A stretch of DNA of 64,000 nt from the NCBI RefSeq assembly GCF_003480315.1, contig NZ_QUIV01000001.1:124001-188000 (forward strand). The letters are read 5' to 3'. This document shows positions 51,988 to 60,873 of the stretch, one piece after another. Position numbers and translations under genes: made by a program. Source of the stretch: Clostridium sp. AM33-3. Its GTDB lineage: Bacteria; Bacillota; Clostridia; Lachnospirales; Lachnospiraceae. Below the pieces are notes generated by a model, which did not search any database, was not told the origin of the DNA, and was given only the letters and a program-made list of their open reading frames with translations. How positions within the stretch are numbered: the stretch's first letter is position 1; each line of letters starts with the position of its first letter.

Positions 51988-54900
51988 ATGAGAAATCGCA
52001 AGATTCAAAAACAGGCGTTTGCTGTATGTCTGGCTATTATGACTGCAGCCCAGACAATGACTGGTTACGGCGCGACGATCACAGCCGGGGCGGCACCGGA
52101 TCATGGAAGCTGGGTCCGTGAGGGGCAGAACTGGAAATACCAGGCAGCAGATGGAAGCTTTGCAAAGGGGTGGATTCATACGGCATCCGGCTGGTATTAT
52201 TTAGATCCGGATACCGGAGTTATGAAAACAGGAAAAGTTGTTATCGATGGAAAACAATACTATTTTGACCAGCAATCCGATGGCCTTGAGGGAAGAATGC
52301 ATACCGGATGGATCAAAGATGAGGCAGGTGACTGGTATTTCTACAGTACAAATGCAGATGTAACCGAGGGTGCTATGGTATCCGGATGGCAGTGGATTGA
52401 TGGCAGATGTTATTATTTTGAGTCGGAATCCGGTGAATGCCCTGGAAAAATGTTTACGGACGGAACGACGCCTGACGGCTATCAGGTAAATCAGGATGGA
52501 GCATGGCTGGATGAAAACGGCAAGATTCAGGAACGCCCTGGACAGGGATATACAGGGATGAGCGGACAAAACAGAGTCTCTGGCAGTACGCAGACAAGCA
52601 GTGGCGGTTCTTCAGGCGGTGGATCCGGCAGCAGCTCCAGTGGATCCGGCAGCAGCTCAAGTGGATCCGGTAGTAGTTCGAATGGATCCGGAAGCGGTTC
52701 AAATGGATCCGGCAATGGTTCAGGCTCTTCTTCCGGAAATACGAACAGCAATCCATCATCTCCTGGTACTTCAAATGGACAGGATGAACAGCAGAGTTCC
52801 CTTCTTCTGGAAAGCCAGACCAGAGTCGTAGATCTCGGCTGGAGCCAATACGTGTCAGTTGCTTTCGCAAAAGGATATTCTCTGAATAACTGCAGAGTCA
52901 TGATCGATGGAGTTGATGTCACCGAGGCAATGACTCCTGTGGATACGGACGGTACCATTGCAAAATGGGAGCTGACGGTTTTAAATCCTGGCAGCATTAC
53001 TGCGATGGATCAGGAAGGCCATGCACAGACAGTGTCTCTTGGAGGCAGTCAGAATGATTCTGGCACGATTCAAGTGAGAAAGCATACAGCACCTTCTGCA
53101 TTTCTTGCGCATGGATCTGTTAATGTATGGGATTATCATCTGACCAATTATGATGATCATGGTCAGGTTCGTGTGAAGCCGTCAACAACTACTTTTTCGC
53201 TCGGACAGAAAAAAGATGAGATCCGGTATTATGCGCCGAAAGCAGAATTGAAGGACGATGAGACAGCAGACAATGTATATCATGTCAGTGGTGAAGCCAT
53301 CGTGATGTTTAACTATACATCCGAGGCAGATAAACAGTGGTTTGACAGTATTTCTGATGTGGATCTTGTTTCCGGAAACGGAAATAAAAATACGATCAAT
53401 GCGGATCTGACATGGAGCAGTAATCTTGCGGATCATCACGGAAAAACGGTTGGACAGATCACCGTGCCGCTTGGACAGACGAACTTTTATTCAAATGGCT
53501 TGTATTATCTTCGTGTAAAATCAGGAAATACGGATACGCTGATTCCGATCGAGGTTGTAAACGGCACGGCACCTTCCATGATCTTAAGTGAAGCCGGTGC
53601 GATCGTCAGCGGGAAAAATCTTCATTTTACAGTTCAGAATATGACGTACGGAGCAACGATGCCGGTGAATCGTGTAGAGCTGAAACGCCCGGACGGAACC
53701 ACAGAGGATCTGGAAAAGATTCGTGACTGGTATCTGATCGGTGACAGCTTTGTTCTTTATAACGACGAATCCGCCACAAACGGCAGAAATAACATTCCGG
53801 TTCCGGGTAAATATACCATCACAGTTCATGCTACCGGATTTAAGGATATGTCTTACACCTTTACGGTATCTGACGCAGCAACTGCGGTCCGTGAAGAAGC
53901 ACATGCATCCTATACACTTGCCGCAGTGGATGCCATCTCCAGTGCAACGGTCAGCGGCGGAAGCAGCAGCGGAAGTTCTGACGGATCAGACGGTGGAAGC
54001 ACTACGATGACCGCTGACCTGATTTTTGATGCGGATCTTCTCGCAAACGCGCTGATTTTAAGCGAGCTCAAGGTTGAAAATGAAGCTGCTGATGCAATTG
54101 CAGATCGCTGGTTATCCGATATGTCTGGTTACGATGCGGTTATTGGCGAGGACAGAAAAACCTTTTACAGCTTTAAAGCATACCGGGATGCAGTAGAGCA
54201 GGCAAAGAATGCCGGAACTTATTTAAGCTTTGCGGATTATTTAGCAGCAGGAAATGCAGAGACAACTCCAAATCGTCCTTATGCAGTGAAATATGTACTG
54301 GAAGATAACCTGCTTGGTGAGACACAGATGAATGGCAATTACCTTGGAAAAGAGGCTCCTGTGATTCATTTGACGGATGAGACCGGAAATATGATCACGG
54401 AGATCAAAGAAGGAACGGATGTTTATCTTTCCTGTGAGGATCTTGCTTATCTTCAGACTGTAGCGGAGGAGGCGAAGCTTTATGTTAATGGAGATTATCA
54501 GGAGCTTTCCAACACGAAATATGCATTAACAGAAAGTGGTCGTTTATTGCGGCTGGATGCAGATGTGTTCCGTCTTGAAAAGGACAGTAATACGCTTGTG
54601 ATCAAGCTGGATGGCTATCAGGACAATACAGTTTCGGTACCGGTTGTAAAGGATAAAAAGGATGTTCATCTGTCGGTAGAGGAGAATCTGAAAGTTGGCG
54701 ATGCAGTGATCCTTACAAATGATGCAGACGAAAGCGGAGATATCTGGAAGTATATCACAAAGGTATCATTGAAAAAACCAGACGGAACCGTGAAAAACAT
54801 TCTTCCGGATGGGCAGGAGAGCATCTGGGAAAAAGTTGGTTACAGCATCAGTGAGGAACAGAAAAATCAGCTGATCCTTGGAAAAGATCTGTTTGATACG

Positions 54901-56358
54901 GAAGGTGAATACGAAGTAACGATCGAAGCTGCATATTATGAAAACCAGACGATCACCTTTGAAATTTCAAAAGCGGACCAGACGGATCCTGGTGAAGCGA
55001 AGGAGCCGCCGGCAGCAGTAGATGGGGAAGACAGCTGGAATATGGGGGCATATACCTTCCGGTTTGGTACAGACTTCTGTGACTGGATCAAAAATATCAG
55101 TGATGTAAGCGTCAATGGTAAGCCATACGAAAAAGGAAGCTATGTTTATGGGTCTGCCAAGTATACGATTTCGGAGACGGATGGTTTTGTTATGCTCGGA
55201 AATCAGAAAATCACGGAAGATAATAATAAAATTGTAATTTCAGCAGCAGGATACGAGGACTTGACCTTCTGTATTGACAAAACAGGAAAACTGGTAGACG
55301 AAACGTCGGATCCGGATACAGAAAATAAGGAAACGCTTGCAAAACCTGTTGAAATCAAGGGTATCACCGATGGATTCGGACTTGTGTTTGATGATGCAGA
55401 GTGGTTTAACAAGATCACTTCTGTTATGGTTAATGGAACTGGGTACACAAAAGTTGATTATGATTTAAACAGTAATGAATATCGCACAAGCTGGATCCTG
55501 AAACAGATCTCATTAAGCAATTCTGCTTTTAAGAATTCTGAGAAAAACGAAGTCGTTATTGAGGCAGAGGGTTATGAAGCTCTGACTGTGACGATCACGC
55601 TGGATCAGAATGGAAAGATTTCCGACGGTTCGAACGGTGATATCGGTAACGAAGATGGTGAGGAAAAGGCAGCGCCGGAAGTCAGTGCCACTGCAAAAGA
55701 AAATTTGTATGACTGTTATACAGTAACATTAAGCGGTGAAGAATTAGATGACTGGTTCGCTGCTATGAAATCAATCACCATAAATGGCACGGAACTTACC
55801 GCAGTTTCTTATTCCTGGGATCTGGATCAGAATAAATATCTTCTTAAACCAAATGATCGCGAGATTCGCATTGGTAAGAATTCCCTTACTGAGAGTCAGA
55901 ACGAAATCGTAATTTCAGCAGATGGTTATGAAAATCTGATCTTCATTCTTGATAGTGATGGAGCACTCATTGCTGAAGAAGATTCAGAGGCAGCAATCAT
56001 GTTGGTCTCTGATGAGGAAGAAGCAGAAGAAGATGATCGGATTCTTGAAGAAGATACGATCATTTCTGATGACAGCGATGAAAAAGTCACAGACCAGGAC
56101 AGAGTGGATTCTGTTGAAGGCAACGACGCGGAAGTTGAAAAGAAACAGACAGATGCTGCAGAATCGAAGATTACCAATGATAGTAAATCAAATCAGCTGA
56201 CAGTTGAGAACGATGCTGAGGAAGATGCAGAGGAAGTCAAGAAAGACACGTTAGTGGATGATGACTCTTCCTCAGAAGAAGCCCAGAATCCGGATACGGA
56301 AGACAACAAAGACACAGTGACAATCACCGAGGATAAAGCAGAAGAGCAGGAAGTATAG
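51988..56358 (+). CDS. Large surface protein: cell-wall-binding repeats and HID/DUF1533-like modules
   Basis: 1456 residues. A signal peptide (RKIQKQAFAVCLAIMTAAQTMTGYGA) is followed by choline/glucan-binding repeats of the GWxxxxxxWYYxxxxxG type (about 38-180). A Ser/Gly/Asn linker (203-258) precedes about seven immunoglobulin-sized modules. The modules share a late GYxx(L/V/Y) motif: ATGFKD, KLDGYQDN, SAAGYEDL, EAEGYEAL, SADGYENL. They resemble HID (DUF1533) domains, which bind haemoglobin in streptococcal Shr. A second Ser/Gly/Asp linker is at 655-671 and a strongly acidic tail spans 1330-1456. No LPXTG motif or C-terminal helix is seen. ATG 51988 is chosen as the start because GGGG is about 7 bases upstream. 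Ligand unknown. Confidence 0.85.
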   Translation: MRNRKIQKQAFAVCLAIMTAAQTMTGYGATITAGAAPDHGSWVREGQNWKYQAADGSFAKGWIHTASGWYYLDPDTGVMKTGKVVIDGKQYYFDQQSDGLEGRMHTGWIKDEAGDWYFYSTNADVTEGAMVSGWQWIDGRCYYFESESGECPGKMFTDGTTPDGYQVNQDGAWLDENGKIQERPGQGYTGMSGQNRVSGSTQTSSGGSSGGGSGSSSSGSGSSSSGSGSSSNGSGSGSNGSGNGSGSSSGNTNSNPSSPGTSNGQDEQQSSLLLESQTRVVDLGWSQYVSVAFAKGYSLNNCRVMIDGVDVTEAMTPVDTDGTIAKWELTVLNPGSITAMDQEGHAQTVSLGGSQNDSGTIQVRKHTAPSAFLAHGSVNVWDYHLTNYDDHGQVRVKPSTTTFSLGQKKDEIRYYAPKAELKDDETADNVYHVSGEAIVMFNYTSEADKQWFDSISDVDLVSGNGNKNTINADLTWSSNLADHHGKTVGQITVPLGQTNFYSNGLYYLRVKSGNTDTLIPIEVVNGTAPSMILSEAGAIVSGKNLHFTVQNMTYGATMPVNRVELKRPDGTTEDLEKIRDWYLIGDSFVLYNDESATNGRNNIPVPGKYTITVHATGFKDMSYTFTVSDAATAVREEAHASYTLAAVDAISSATVSGGSSSGSSDGSDGGSTTMTADLIFDADLLANALILSELKVENEAADAIADRWLSDMSGYDAVIGEDRKTFYSFKAYRDAVEQAKNAGTYLSFADYLAAGNAETTPNRPYAVKYVLEDNLLGETQMNGNYLGKEAPVIHLTDETGNMITEIKEGTDVYLSCEDLAYLQTVAEEAKLYVNGDYQELSNTKYALTESGRLLRLDADVFRLEKDSNTLVIKLDGYQDNTVSVPVVKDKKDVHLSVEENLKVGDAVILTNDADESGDIWKYITKVSLKKPDGTVKNILPDGQESIWEKVGYSISEEQKNQLILGKDLFDTEGEYEVTIEAAYYENQTITFEISKADQTDPGEAKEPPAAVDGEDSWNMGAYTFRFGTDFCDWIKNISDVSVNGKPYEKGSYVYGSAKYTISETDGFVMLGNQKITEDNNKIVISAAGYEDLTFCIDKTGKLVDETSDPDTENKETLAKPVEIKGITDGFGLVFDDAEWFNKITSVMVNGTGYTKVDYDLNSNEYRTSWILKQISLSNSAFKNSEKNEVVIEAEGYEALTVTITLDQNGKISDGSNGDIGNEDGEEKAAPEVSATAKENLYDCYTVTLSGEELDDWFAAMKSITINGTELTAVSYSWDLDQNKYLLKPNDREIRIGKNSLTESQNEIVISADGYENLIFILDSDGALIAEEDSEAAIMLVSDEEEAEEDDRILEEDTIISDDSDEKVTDQDRVDSVEGNDAEVEKKQTDAAESKITNDSKSNQLTVENDAEEDAEEVKKDTLVDDDSSSEEAQNPDTEDNKDTVTITEDKAEEQEV
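52621..52725 (+). repeat. Five 21-bp tandem repeats inside the surface gene
   Basis: Five in-frame units starting GGATCCGG, at 52621, 52642, 52663, 52684 and 52705, each encoding GSG plus four Ser/Gly/Asn-type residues. Units 1 and 2 differ by one base; later ones drift more. The repeat is a flexible linker and a likely spot for copy-number change by slippage. Confidence 0.93.
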
Positions 56359-56380
56359 TATGATGCTCTGATGTTTCGGA

Positions 56381-56425
56381 AAACGGAGTGTATGACTCAT
56401 GACATGGGTTATACACTCCGTTTTT
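56381..56425 (+). terminator. Terminator after the surface-protein gene
   Basis: AAACGGAGTGTAT (56381-56393) pairs with ATACACTCCGTTT (56411-56423), followed by a T-run. A strong intrinsic terminator. Confidence 0.9.
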
Positions 56426-56587
56426 CATTTATGTGATTATATAGTGTTGGATTTTGAACCATCTTACAAATTTATTACGCGGTGATTAAGCTTTGCTTTT
56501 GGACATTGAGGTATGAATAGGCAGAATATATAATGAATTTGAAAAGGTATTACAATTAAAATCAAGTTGATATTGGAGGTGTATTCT

Positions 56588-57193
56588 ATGAAGAAAAATC
56601 GCACGTTGATCATTCTGCTTGCGGTGAGTACATCACTTCTGATCAGCAGTTGCCAGAAATCTGATAAAACAGAGGCGAACCGAATTGTGTCGACAAAAGC
56701 ATCCCTGGAAGAGTCAGTGGAAGATACGGCAGCAGATAAATCAGAAGAGTCTGCAGCAGATAAAACAGGAATAACAGACTCGTTCAAGCTTCAGTATAAA
56801 ATTGGTTTATCAAAAGGAAATACCGAGGGAATGGAAATCTATTCCTCATGTTCATTTACGTACGATGAAAAAGAATTCGTTGTTTCGACCCTTGTTCCGA
56901 AAGATATGCTGGAACAAGGTGAACTGATGTTAGATGACCAAGGCCATGTTTTGATCCAGATTGTTTGTCAGAATGATTCCTACATTTTATTTGATGATAC
57001 AGTTCAGCTTGGTATCCCGGAAGCTGATGTATGGACAGATGAACAGGATAACCTGCATGTTGTACTTAGAGACATCCGGACAGCAAAGTATCAGGTGACA
57101 GATTTCATCTATGATTCAGAAAATAAGGAATGGGTTGGCAGCGATCTATTACATGCAGATGGAATCAATTATATGGGAACAATCGGTAAGTAG
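56588..57193 (+). CDS. Small lipoprotein, unknown family
   Basis: 201 residues. A signal peptide with lipobox LLISSC (Cys near 22) is followed by an acidic Ala/Glu/Ser spacer to about residue 62 and a compact domain. That domain is rich in acidic and aromatic residues: YKIGLSKGNTEGMEIYSSCSFTYDEKEFVVSTLVPKDML, then LDDQGHVLIQIVCQND, and DEQDNLHVVLRDIRTAKYQVTDFIYD. GGAGGT lies about 7 bases before ATG 56588. I do not recognise a family. It lies downstream of the large surface protein and may act with it, but has its own transcript after a strong terminator. Confidence 0.75.
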   Translation: MKKNRTLIILLAVSTSLLISSCQKSDKTEANRIVSTKASLEESVEDTAADKSEESAADKTGITDSFKLQYKIGLSKGNTEGMEIYSSCSFTYDEKEFVVSTLVPKDMLEQGELMLDDQGHVLIQIVCQNDSYILFDDTVQLGIPEADVWTDEQDNLHVVLRDIRTAKYQVTDFIYDSENKEWVGSDLLHADGINYMGTIGK

Positions 57194-57242
57194 CTTTCCA
57201 ACTATTCGTTAAACTATTCTTTCGCGAATAGTTAGAAATAGC

Positions 57243-57291
57243 AAAGGAACACTGCTGTTCAGTCCATGCGGCTGGCGGCGTGTTCCTTTTT
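57243..57291. terminator. Bidirectional terminator
   Basis: AAAGGAACAC (57243-57252) pairs with GTGTTCCTTT (57280-57289), with T on the right and A on the left. It lies between the lipoprotein gene and the convergent amidohydrolase gene. A second small stem (AACTATTC / GAATAGTT) precedes it near 57212-57234. Confidence 0.82.
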
Positions 57292-57320
57292 ATTATACTC
57301 CTTTTTGCGTATGCTATATG

Positions 57321-58589
57321 CTATTCCAGACAGCTTTCCGTGTCGTATACCTTTCCCTCTTTCATTACAAATGCGCAGTCCAGCAATGCTCTCGTGTCGT
57401 GCATGAGATCCCGTTTCCATGCAGAAATATCGGCATATTTTCCCGGCTCTATGGTTCCGATTTTATCGGATAACTGTAATATATCCGCATTGACGGATGT
57501 CGCGGCCTTTAATGCGGCAAACGGATCCATTCCGCTGTTTAACCAGGCTTCGTATTCATAACCGCTTTCATAATTCTGGTGATTTGCCACAAAATCGGTT
57601 CCATAGCCCAGTTTGATCTTACTGCTGCAGATTACTTCCCGTCCTGCCTGAAGCGCATCCTTATACAGTTCCAGCTTCCGGCGGAATTCCGGCTGTTTTT
57701 TCTTGATTTCTTCCGGATCATAATGAACCGCTTCCTCGTATGGACAGAAGGTCGGGACCAGGTACAGGCCCTTTTCTTCGATGAGCTGCGCGGTTTCCCG
57801 GTTCATCAGGCTTCCGTGCTCCATGCCGTCGATGCCGAAGGCAATCAGCTTCTGCATCAGCTCATTCGTGTATACATGAGCCGTCACGGTTTTTCCAAGG
57901 GCATGGGCTGTATCCATGATGGCCTTTAATTCCTCATCGTTGAGCTGCTGCTGGATCGGCGTATCATAAGGCGTGAAGAAACCGCCTGTGGCCATGATCT
58001 TCAAAAAATCTGAGCCGTATTTTACCTGTTCCCGCACGGCATTGACAAAATAGTCCTTTCCGGCACCCAGAGTCAGGCGTTCCTGCTGAAGCTTCTGGGA
58101 TAACAGCGGATTTCTGGCAAAGCCCTGGCTGAGATCTCCGTGGCTTCCAGCAGAACAGAGAAACATCGGTGCTGCCACAATGCGGCTTCCCGGAAAATAT
58201 CCCTGCTCAATGGCCCGTTTTACATCCAGAACTCCGTATCCATTGCTGGTAATGCCGCCCACGTGGCGCACCGTGGTAAATCCTCTGCACAGTGCCTTTT
58301 CCGCGCAGCGCGCGATTGCCAGGGTTTTGGCTTCCTCACTCTGGGTGTATACTTCCTCCCGCACCGTATGCCAGTCAAAATAATCCATATGCATGTGGGC
58401 ATCAATCATTCCCGGAGTCACCTGACAGTCACTGAGATCAATGATATCCGCACCTTCCGGCACGGAAACTTCACTGTCAACTTCCGCAATGAGATGATCT
58501 TCTACCAGAATACTCTGGCCGCTCTTCCATTCCTGCGTCACGCCGTCATAAAGACGCCCGCACCGCAGAACCTGGTATTTTTTATTCAT
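57321..58589 (-). CDS. Metal-dependent amidohydrolase (imidazolonepropionase-like)
   Basis: 422-residue TIM-barrel hydrolase. VTPGMIDAHMHMDYF holds the HxH metal site, FTTVRHVGG and KIMATGG give the bridging Lys region, and TAHVYTNE and GMEHGSL supply two further His. GYGTDF carries the catalytic Asp. It groups by motif with COG1228 amidohydrolases that include Xaa-Pro or Xaa-Arg dipeptidases and aryl-amide hydrolases. It sits with an S9 peptidase and an AbgT transporter, so it probably cleaves an imported peptide or amide. AAGGAG precedes ATG 58589. Exact substrate unknown. Confidence 0.9.
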   Translation of the reverse strand: MNKKYQVLRCGRLYDGVTQEWKSGQSILVEDHLIAEVDSEVSVPEGADIIDLSDCQVTPGMIDAHMHMDYFDWHTVREEVYTQSEEAKTLAIARCAEKALCRGFTTVRHVGGITSNGYGVLDVKRAIEQGYFPGSRIVAAPMFLCSAGSHGDLSQGFARNPLLSQKLQQERLTLGAGKDYFVNAVREQVKYGSDFLKIMATGGFFTPYDTPIQQQLNDEELKAIMDTAHALGKTVTAHVYTNELMQKLIAFGIDGMEHGSLMNRETAQLIEEKGLYLVPTFCPYEEAVHYDPEEIKKKQPEFRRKLELYKDALQAGREVICSSKIKLGYGTDFVANHQNYESGYEYEAWLNSGMDPFAALKAATSVNADILQLSDKIGTIEPGKYADISAWKRDLMHDTRALLDCAFVMKEGKVYDTESCLE

Positions 58590-58610
58590 ACTGTTTGAAC
58601 TCCTTCACCG

Positions 58611-58654
58611 CGTTTATTCATAACTGTTCAGTACCCTCACAGTTACGTTTATTC
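58611..58654. repeat. Short relative of the 1515-1647 foldback element
   Basis: TAACTGTTCAGTACC, then TCACAGTTACG, at 58621-58646 matches the reverse complement of the right end of the element at 1515-1647 with few differences. The 9-bp direct repeat CGTTTATTC flanks it at 58611-58619 and 58646-58654. The stop codon of the S9 peptidase lies in the second direct repeat. Confidence 0.72.
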
Positions 58655-60859
58655 TTCAAAAATTCCAGAATCTTCTGCTCCCAGAAGGTTCCGGACAAAA
58701 TAATCCATCTTCCGGCGAACAAAGTACGCATCGGACGGGACATTGTGATTGCATCTTGGCAGAACCACCAGATCATATCGCTTGTTGTGGGCATTCAGCT
58801 CATCACAGAGCCGTAGCGTCTGCGCCATGGTCACATTGTCATCCATGGCTCCGTAAGCCAGCATCAGATGTCCCTTCAGATTTCCGGCCAGGCGGGTAAT
58901 GTCGCCATACTGGTAAACTTCATCGGTATAAAGTCCGTTGTAGCGCTCCGTCCAGGAATGCTCATACATCCGCTGGTCATAGTTGCCGGAGGATGCCACA
59001 CCGACACGGTATACGCCCGGATACTGGAGCATAGCCGACACGGTTGCGTAACCACCGGCAGAATTGCCCCACATGCCAACGCGTACCAGGTCAATCTGCG
59101 GATACCGCTGTTTTAATTCTTTTAAGCAGAATACATGGTCTTCCAGGCCTGCGCAGGCGTGAATGTTATGATAGCTGAATCTGTGGAATGCCATGCCCCG
59201 GCCTGGAACGCCCCGGCCATCCAGGATCAGTCCGGCAAAGCCCAGCTTCGCGAAAGACTGCAGGCCACCGTAAATTTCCCGGTTCATGCTATTGTCCCAG
59301 GTAAAGTCCCGGGGAACGTTGTAGAGCTGCGCACCGCCGTAAATGTAATCGATGAGCGGCCAGGAAGAATCCATGCATTCTGGTGCCGGATTCTTCGGGC
59401 TCCCATTTTCCCCCGGATCCGGGCGGAAGAAAATGCCGTACAGCTTCGTCTTTCCATCTGCGGCAGTCAGCGTGATCCGCTCCGGAATCTGATAACCCAG
59501 TTCCAGAAGCTCTGAAATATCTGCCGTTTCCAGTTCACAGATCAGAGAACCATCCATTTTCCGCAGAACCGTGACCGGAGGAAGATCCACGCGGGAATAG
59601 GTGTCTACGAAAGACTGGCTTCCCATGCTGATCTGATGCACGGCATCTTCCGGCGTCAGGCGTGTCAGGCCGCTTCCGTCAAACCCGATGCGGTACAGCT
59701 GGTAATACATGGGATCCGAACACTCTGGAACATTATTTGCCATAAAATAAATCTGCTTCTCCCGCTCATCGACACGGATCAGCTTCTGAATGATCAGTTC
59801 TTTCTCAGACGCATCAAAAAGATCACCCTCACAGATGCTTTCGTTTTCTGTCAGGCGGTAGCGGTAAAGATGAGCGAATCCATTTCGTTCACTCTGCCAG
59901 AAGGCATAGGCTCTGTCACTGGTGATAAAGTTGGAAAACAGATAGCTTCCGTAGCCGTCCAGCAGGCCGAAGGCGCCAAGGTTGAAAAACTGCTCCGTTG
60001 TCTCACGGATGACAGCACGGCAGCTTCCGTTTAATGCATCACCGAGATAAAGGCAGGCCTCCTGATAACCTCGCGCAATCCAGGTAAAATAGAAATGGCG
60101 GCTGTCCTTCATCCATTTGACAGAAGATTTTTCCGGAGAAGTAAATACCGGATAGAGAAAGTCCGGCGCGTCTGCCTTCACCAGTGCTTTTTTCGATAAG
60201 GAACCGATGTATAGGCTGTAATGCGGAATCTCTTCGTCGGTATCCGTGACAAAGGGGCATGGATATTCGTAAAGCTCCGGGCGCAGATCGGTAAGGCTGT
60301 TTGCGTAGGATGCGATCAGCGGAAGCTTTTTCGTGGTTCTCCGGTCCGCGCAGTAGGTGATAAAACGGGTACCGTCCGGACTCCAGAGGACTTGGGGATG
60401 TTCCTTGTATCCCTGGCGTTTTACGGTAATCTGGCTGTAGATATCAATATAGCAGCCGTATTCCAGATCCGGCTCCCCGTCAAAGGTAAGCTGGATCCGT
60501 TCTCCGGTTTTCTGTTCGGTCAGAATCAGGTTGTGTCGGTCATAGGAAAGATAGTAAGCACCATCCGGGGACATGGTCACAGCCTTTTCATTTAGACAGC
60601 CGGAAGCAGAGCCGGCATTTGCTGCCTGCCCTGCTGTCTCTGCTTTCTGCAGGATCTGTCTTGTTCCAGTCAGTCCGTTTACTTCTGCCAGAACAGCGGT
60701 AACTTCACTGCCGGAACGCTCCTGCCGTTCATACTGAAACGTGGTACCGTCTGCATTCCAGTGTATCTTTGGATTTCCGTTTAACACGGCGGTGCGGGTA
60801 TGTTTTGTCAGAAGCTTTTCTGCTGCTTCATAACGCGCTCTCATAGTGTGCTTTTTCAT
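58649..60859 (-). CDS. S9 family (prolyl oligopeptidase-like) serine peptidase
   Basis: 736 residues. The N-terminal half is a beta-propeller with repeats of the type MSPDGAYYLSYDR, LWSPDGTRFITY and WMKDSRHFYF. The C-terminal alpha/beta hydrolase domain has nucleophile Ser in GMWGNSAGGYATVSAML, Asp in YGAMDDNV and His in PRCNHNVPS. The dipeptidyl-peptidase IV-like LDGRGVPGRGMAFH precedes the Ser. No signal peptide is visible, so it is cytosolic. It is transcribed with the amidohydrolase and the AbgT transporter and should cleave short or proline-containing peptides. The C-terminus may have been altered by the repeat at 58611. Confidence 0.92.
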   Translation of the reverse strand: MKKHTMRARYEAAEKLLTKHTRTAVLNGNPKIHWNADGTTFQYERQERSGSEVTAVLAEVNGLTGTRQILQKAETAGQAANAGSASGCLNEKAVTMSPDGAYYLSYDRHNLILTEQKTGERIQLTFDGEPDLEYGCYIDIYSQITVKRQGYKEHPQVLWSPDGTRFITYCADRRTTKKLPLIASYANSLTDLRPELYEYPCPFVTDTDEEIPHYSLYIGSLSKKALVKADAPDFLYPVFTSPEKSSVKWMKDSRHFYFTWIARGYQEACLYLGDALNGSCRAVIRETTEQFFNLGAFGLLDGYGSYLFSNFITSDRAYAFWQSERNGFAHLYRYRLTENESICEGDLFDASEKELIIQKLIRVDEREKQIYFMANNVPECSDPMYYQLYRIGFDGSGLTRLTPEDAVHQISMGSQSFVDTYSRVDLPPVTVLRKMDGSLICELETADISELLELGYQIPERITLTAADGKTKLYGIFFRPDPGENGSPKNPAPECMDSSWPLIDYIYGGAQLYNVPRDFTWDNSMNREIYGGLQSFAKLGFAGLILDGRGVPGRGMAFHRFSYHNIHACAGLEDHVFCLKELKQRYPQIDLVRVGMWGNSAGGYATVSAMLQYPGVYRVGVASSGNYDQRMYEHSWTERYNGLYTDEVYQYGDITRLAGNLKGHLMLAYGAMDDNVTMAQTLRLCDELNAHNKRYDLVVLPRCNHNVPSDAYFVRRKMDYFVRNLLGAEDSGIFEE

Positions 60860-60873
60860 GTTGTCTCTCCCTC

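Noticed and set aside
52621..52725. CRISPR-like direct repeats
   Set aside because: The repeats are contiguous, in frame and code for a Ser/Gly linker; there are no spacers or cas genes.
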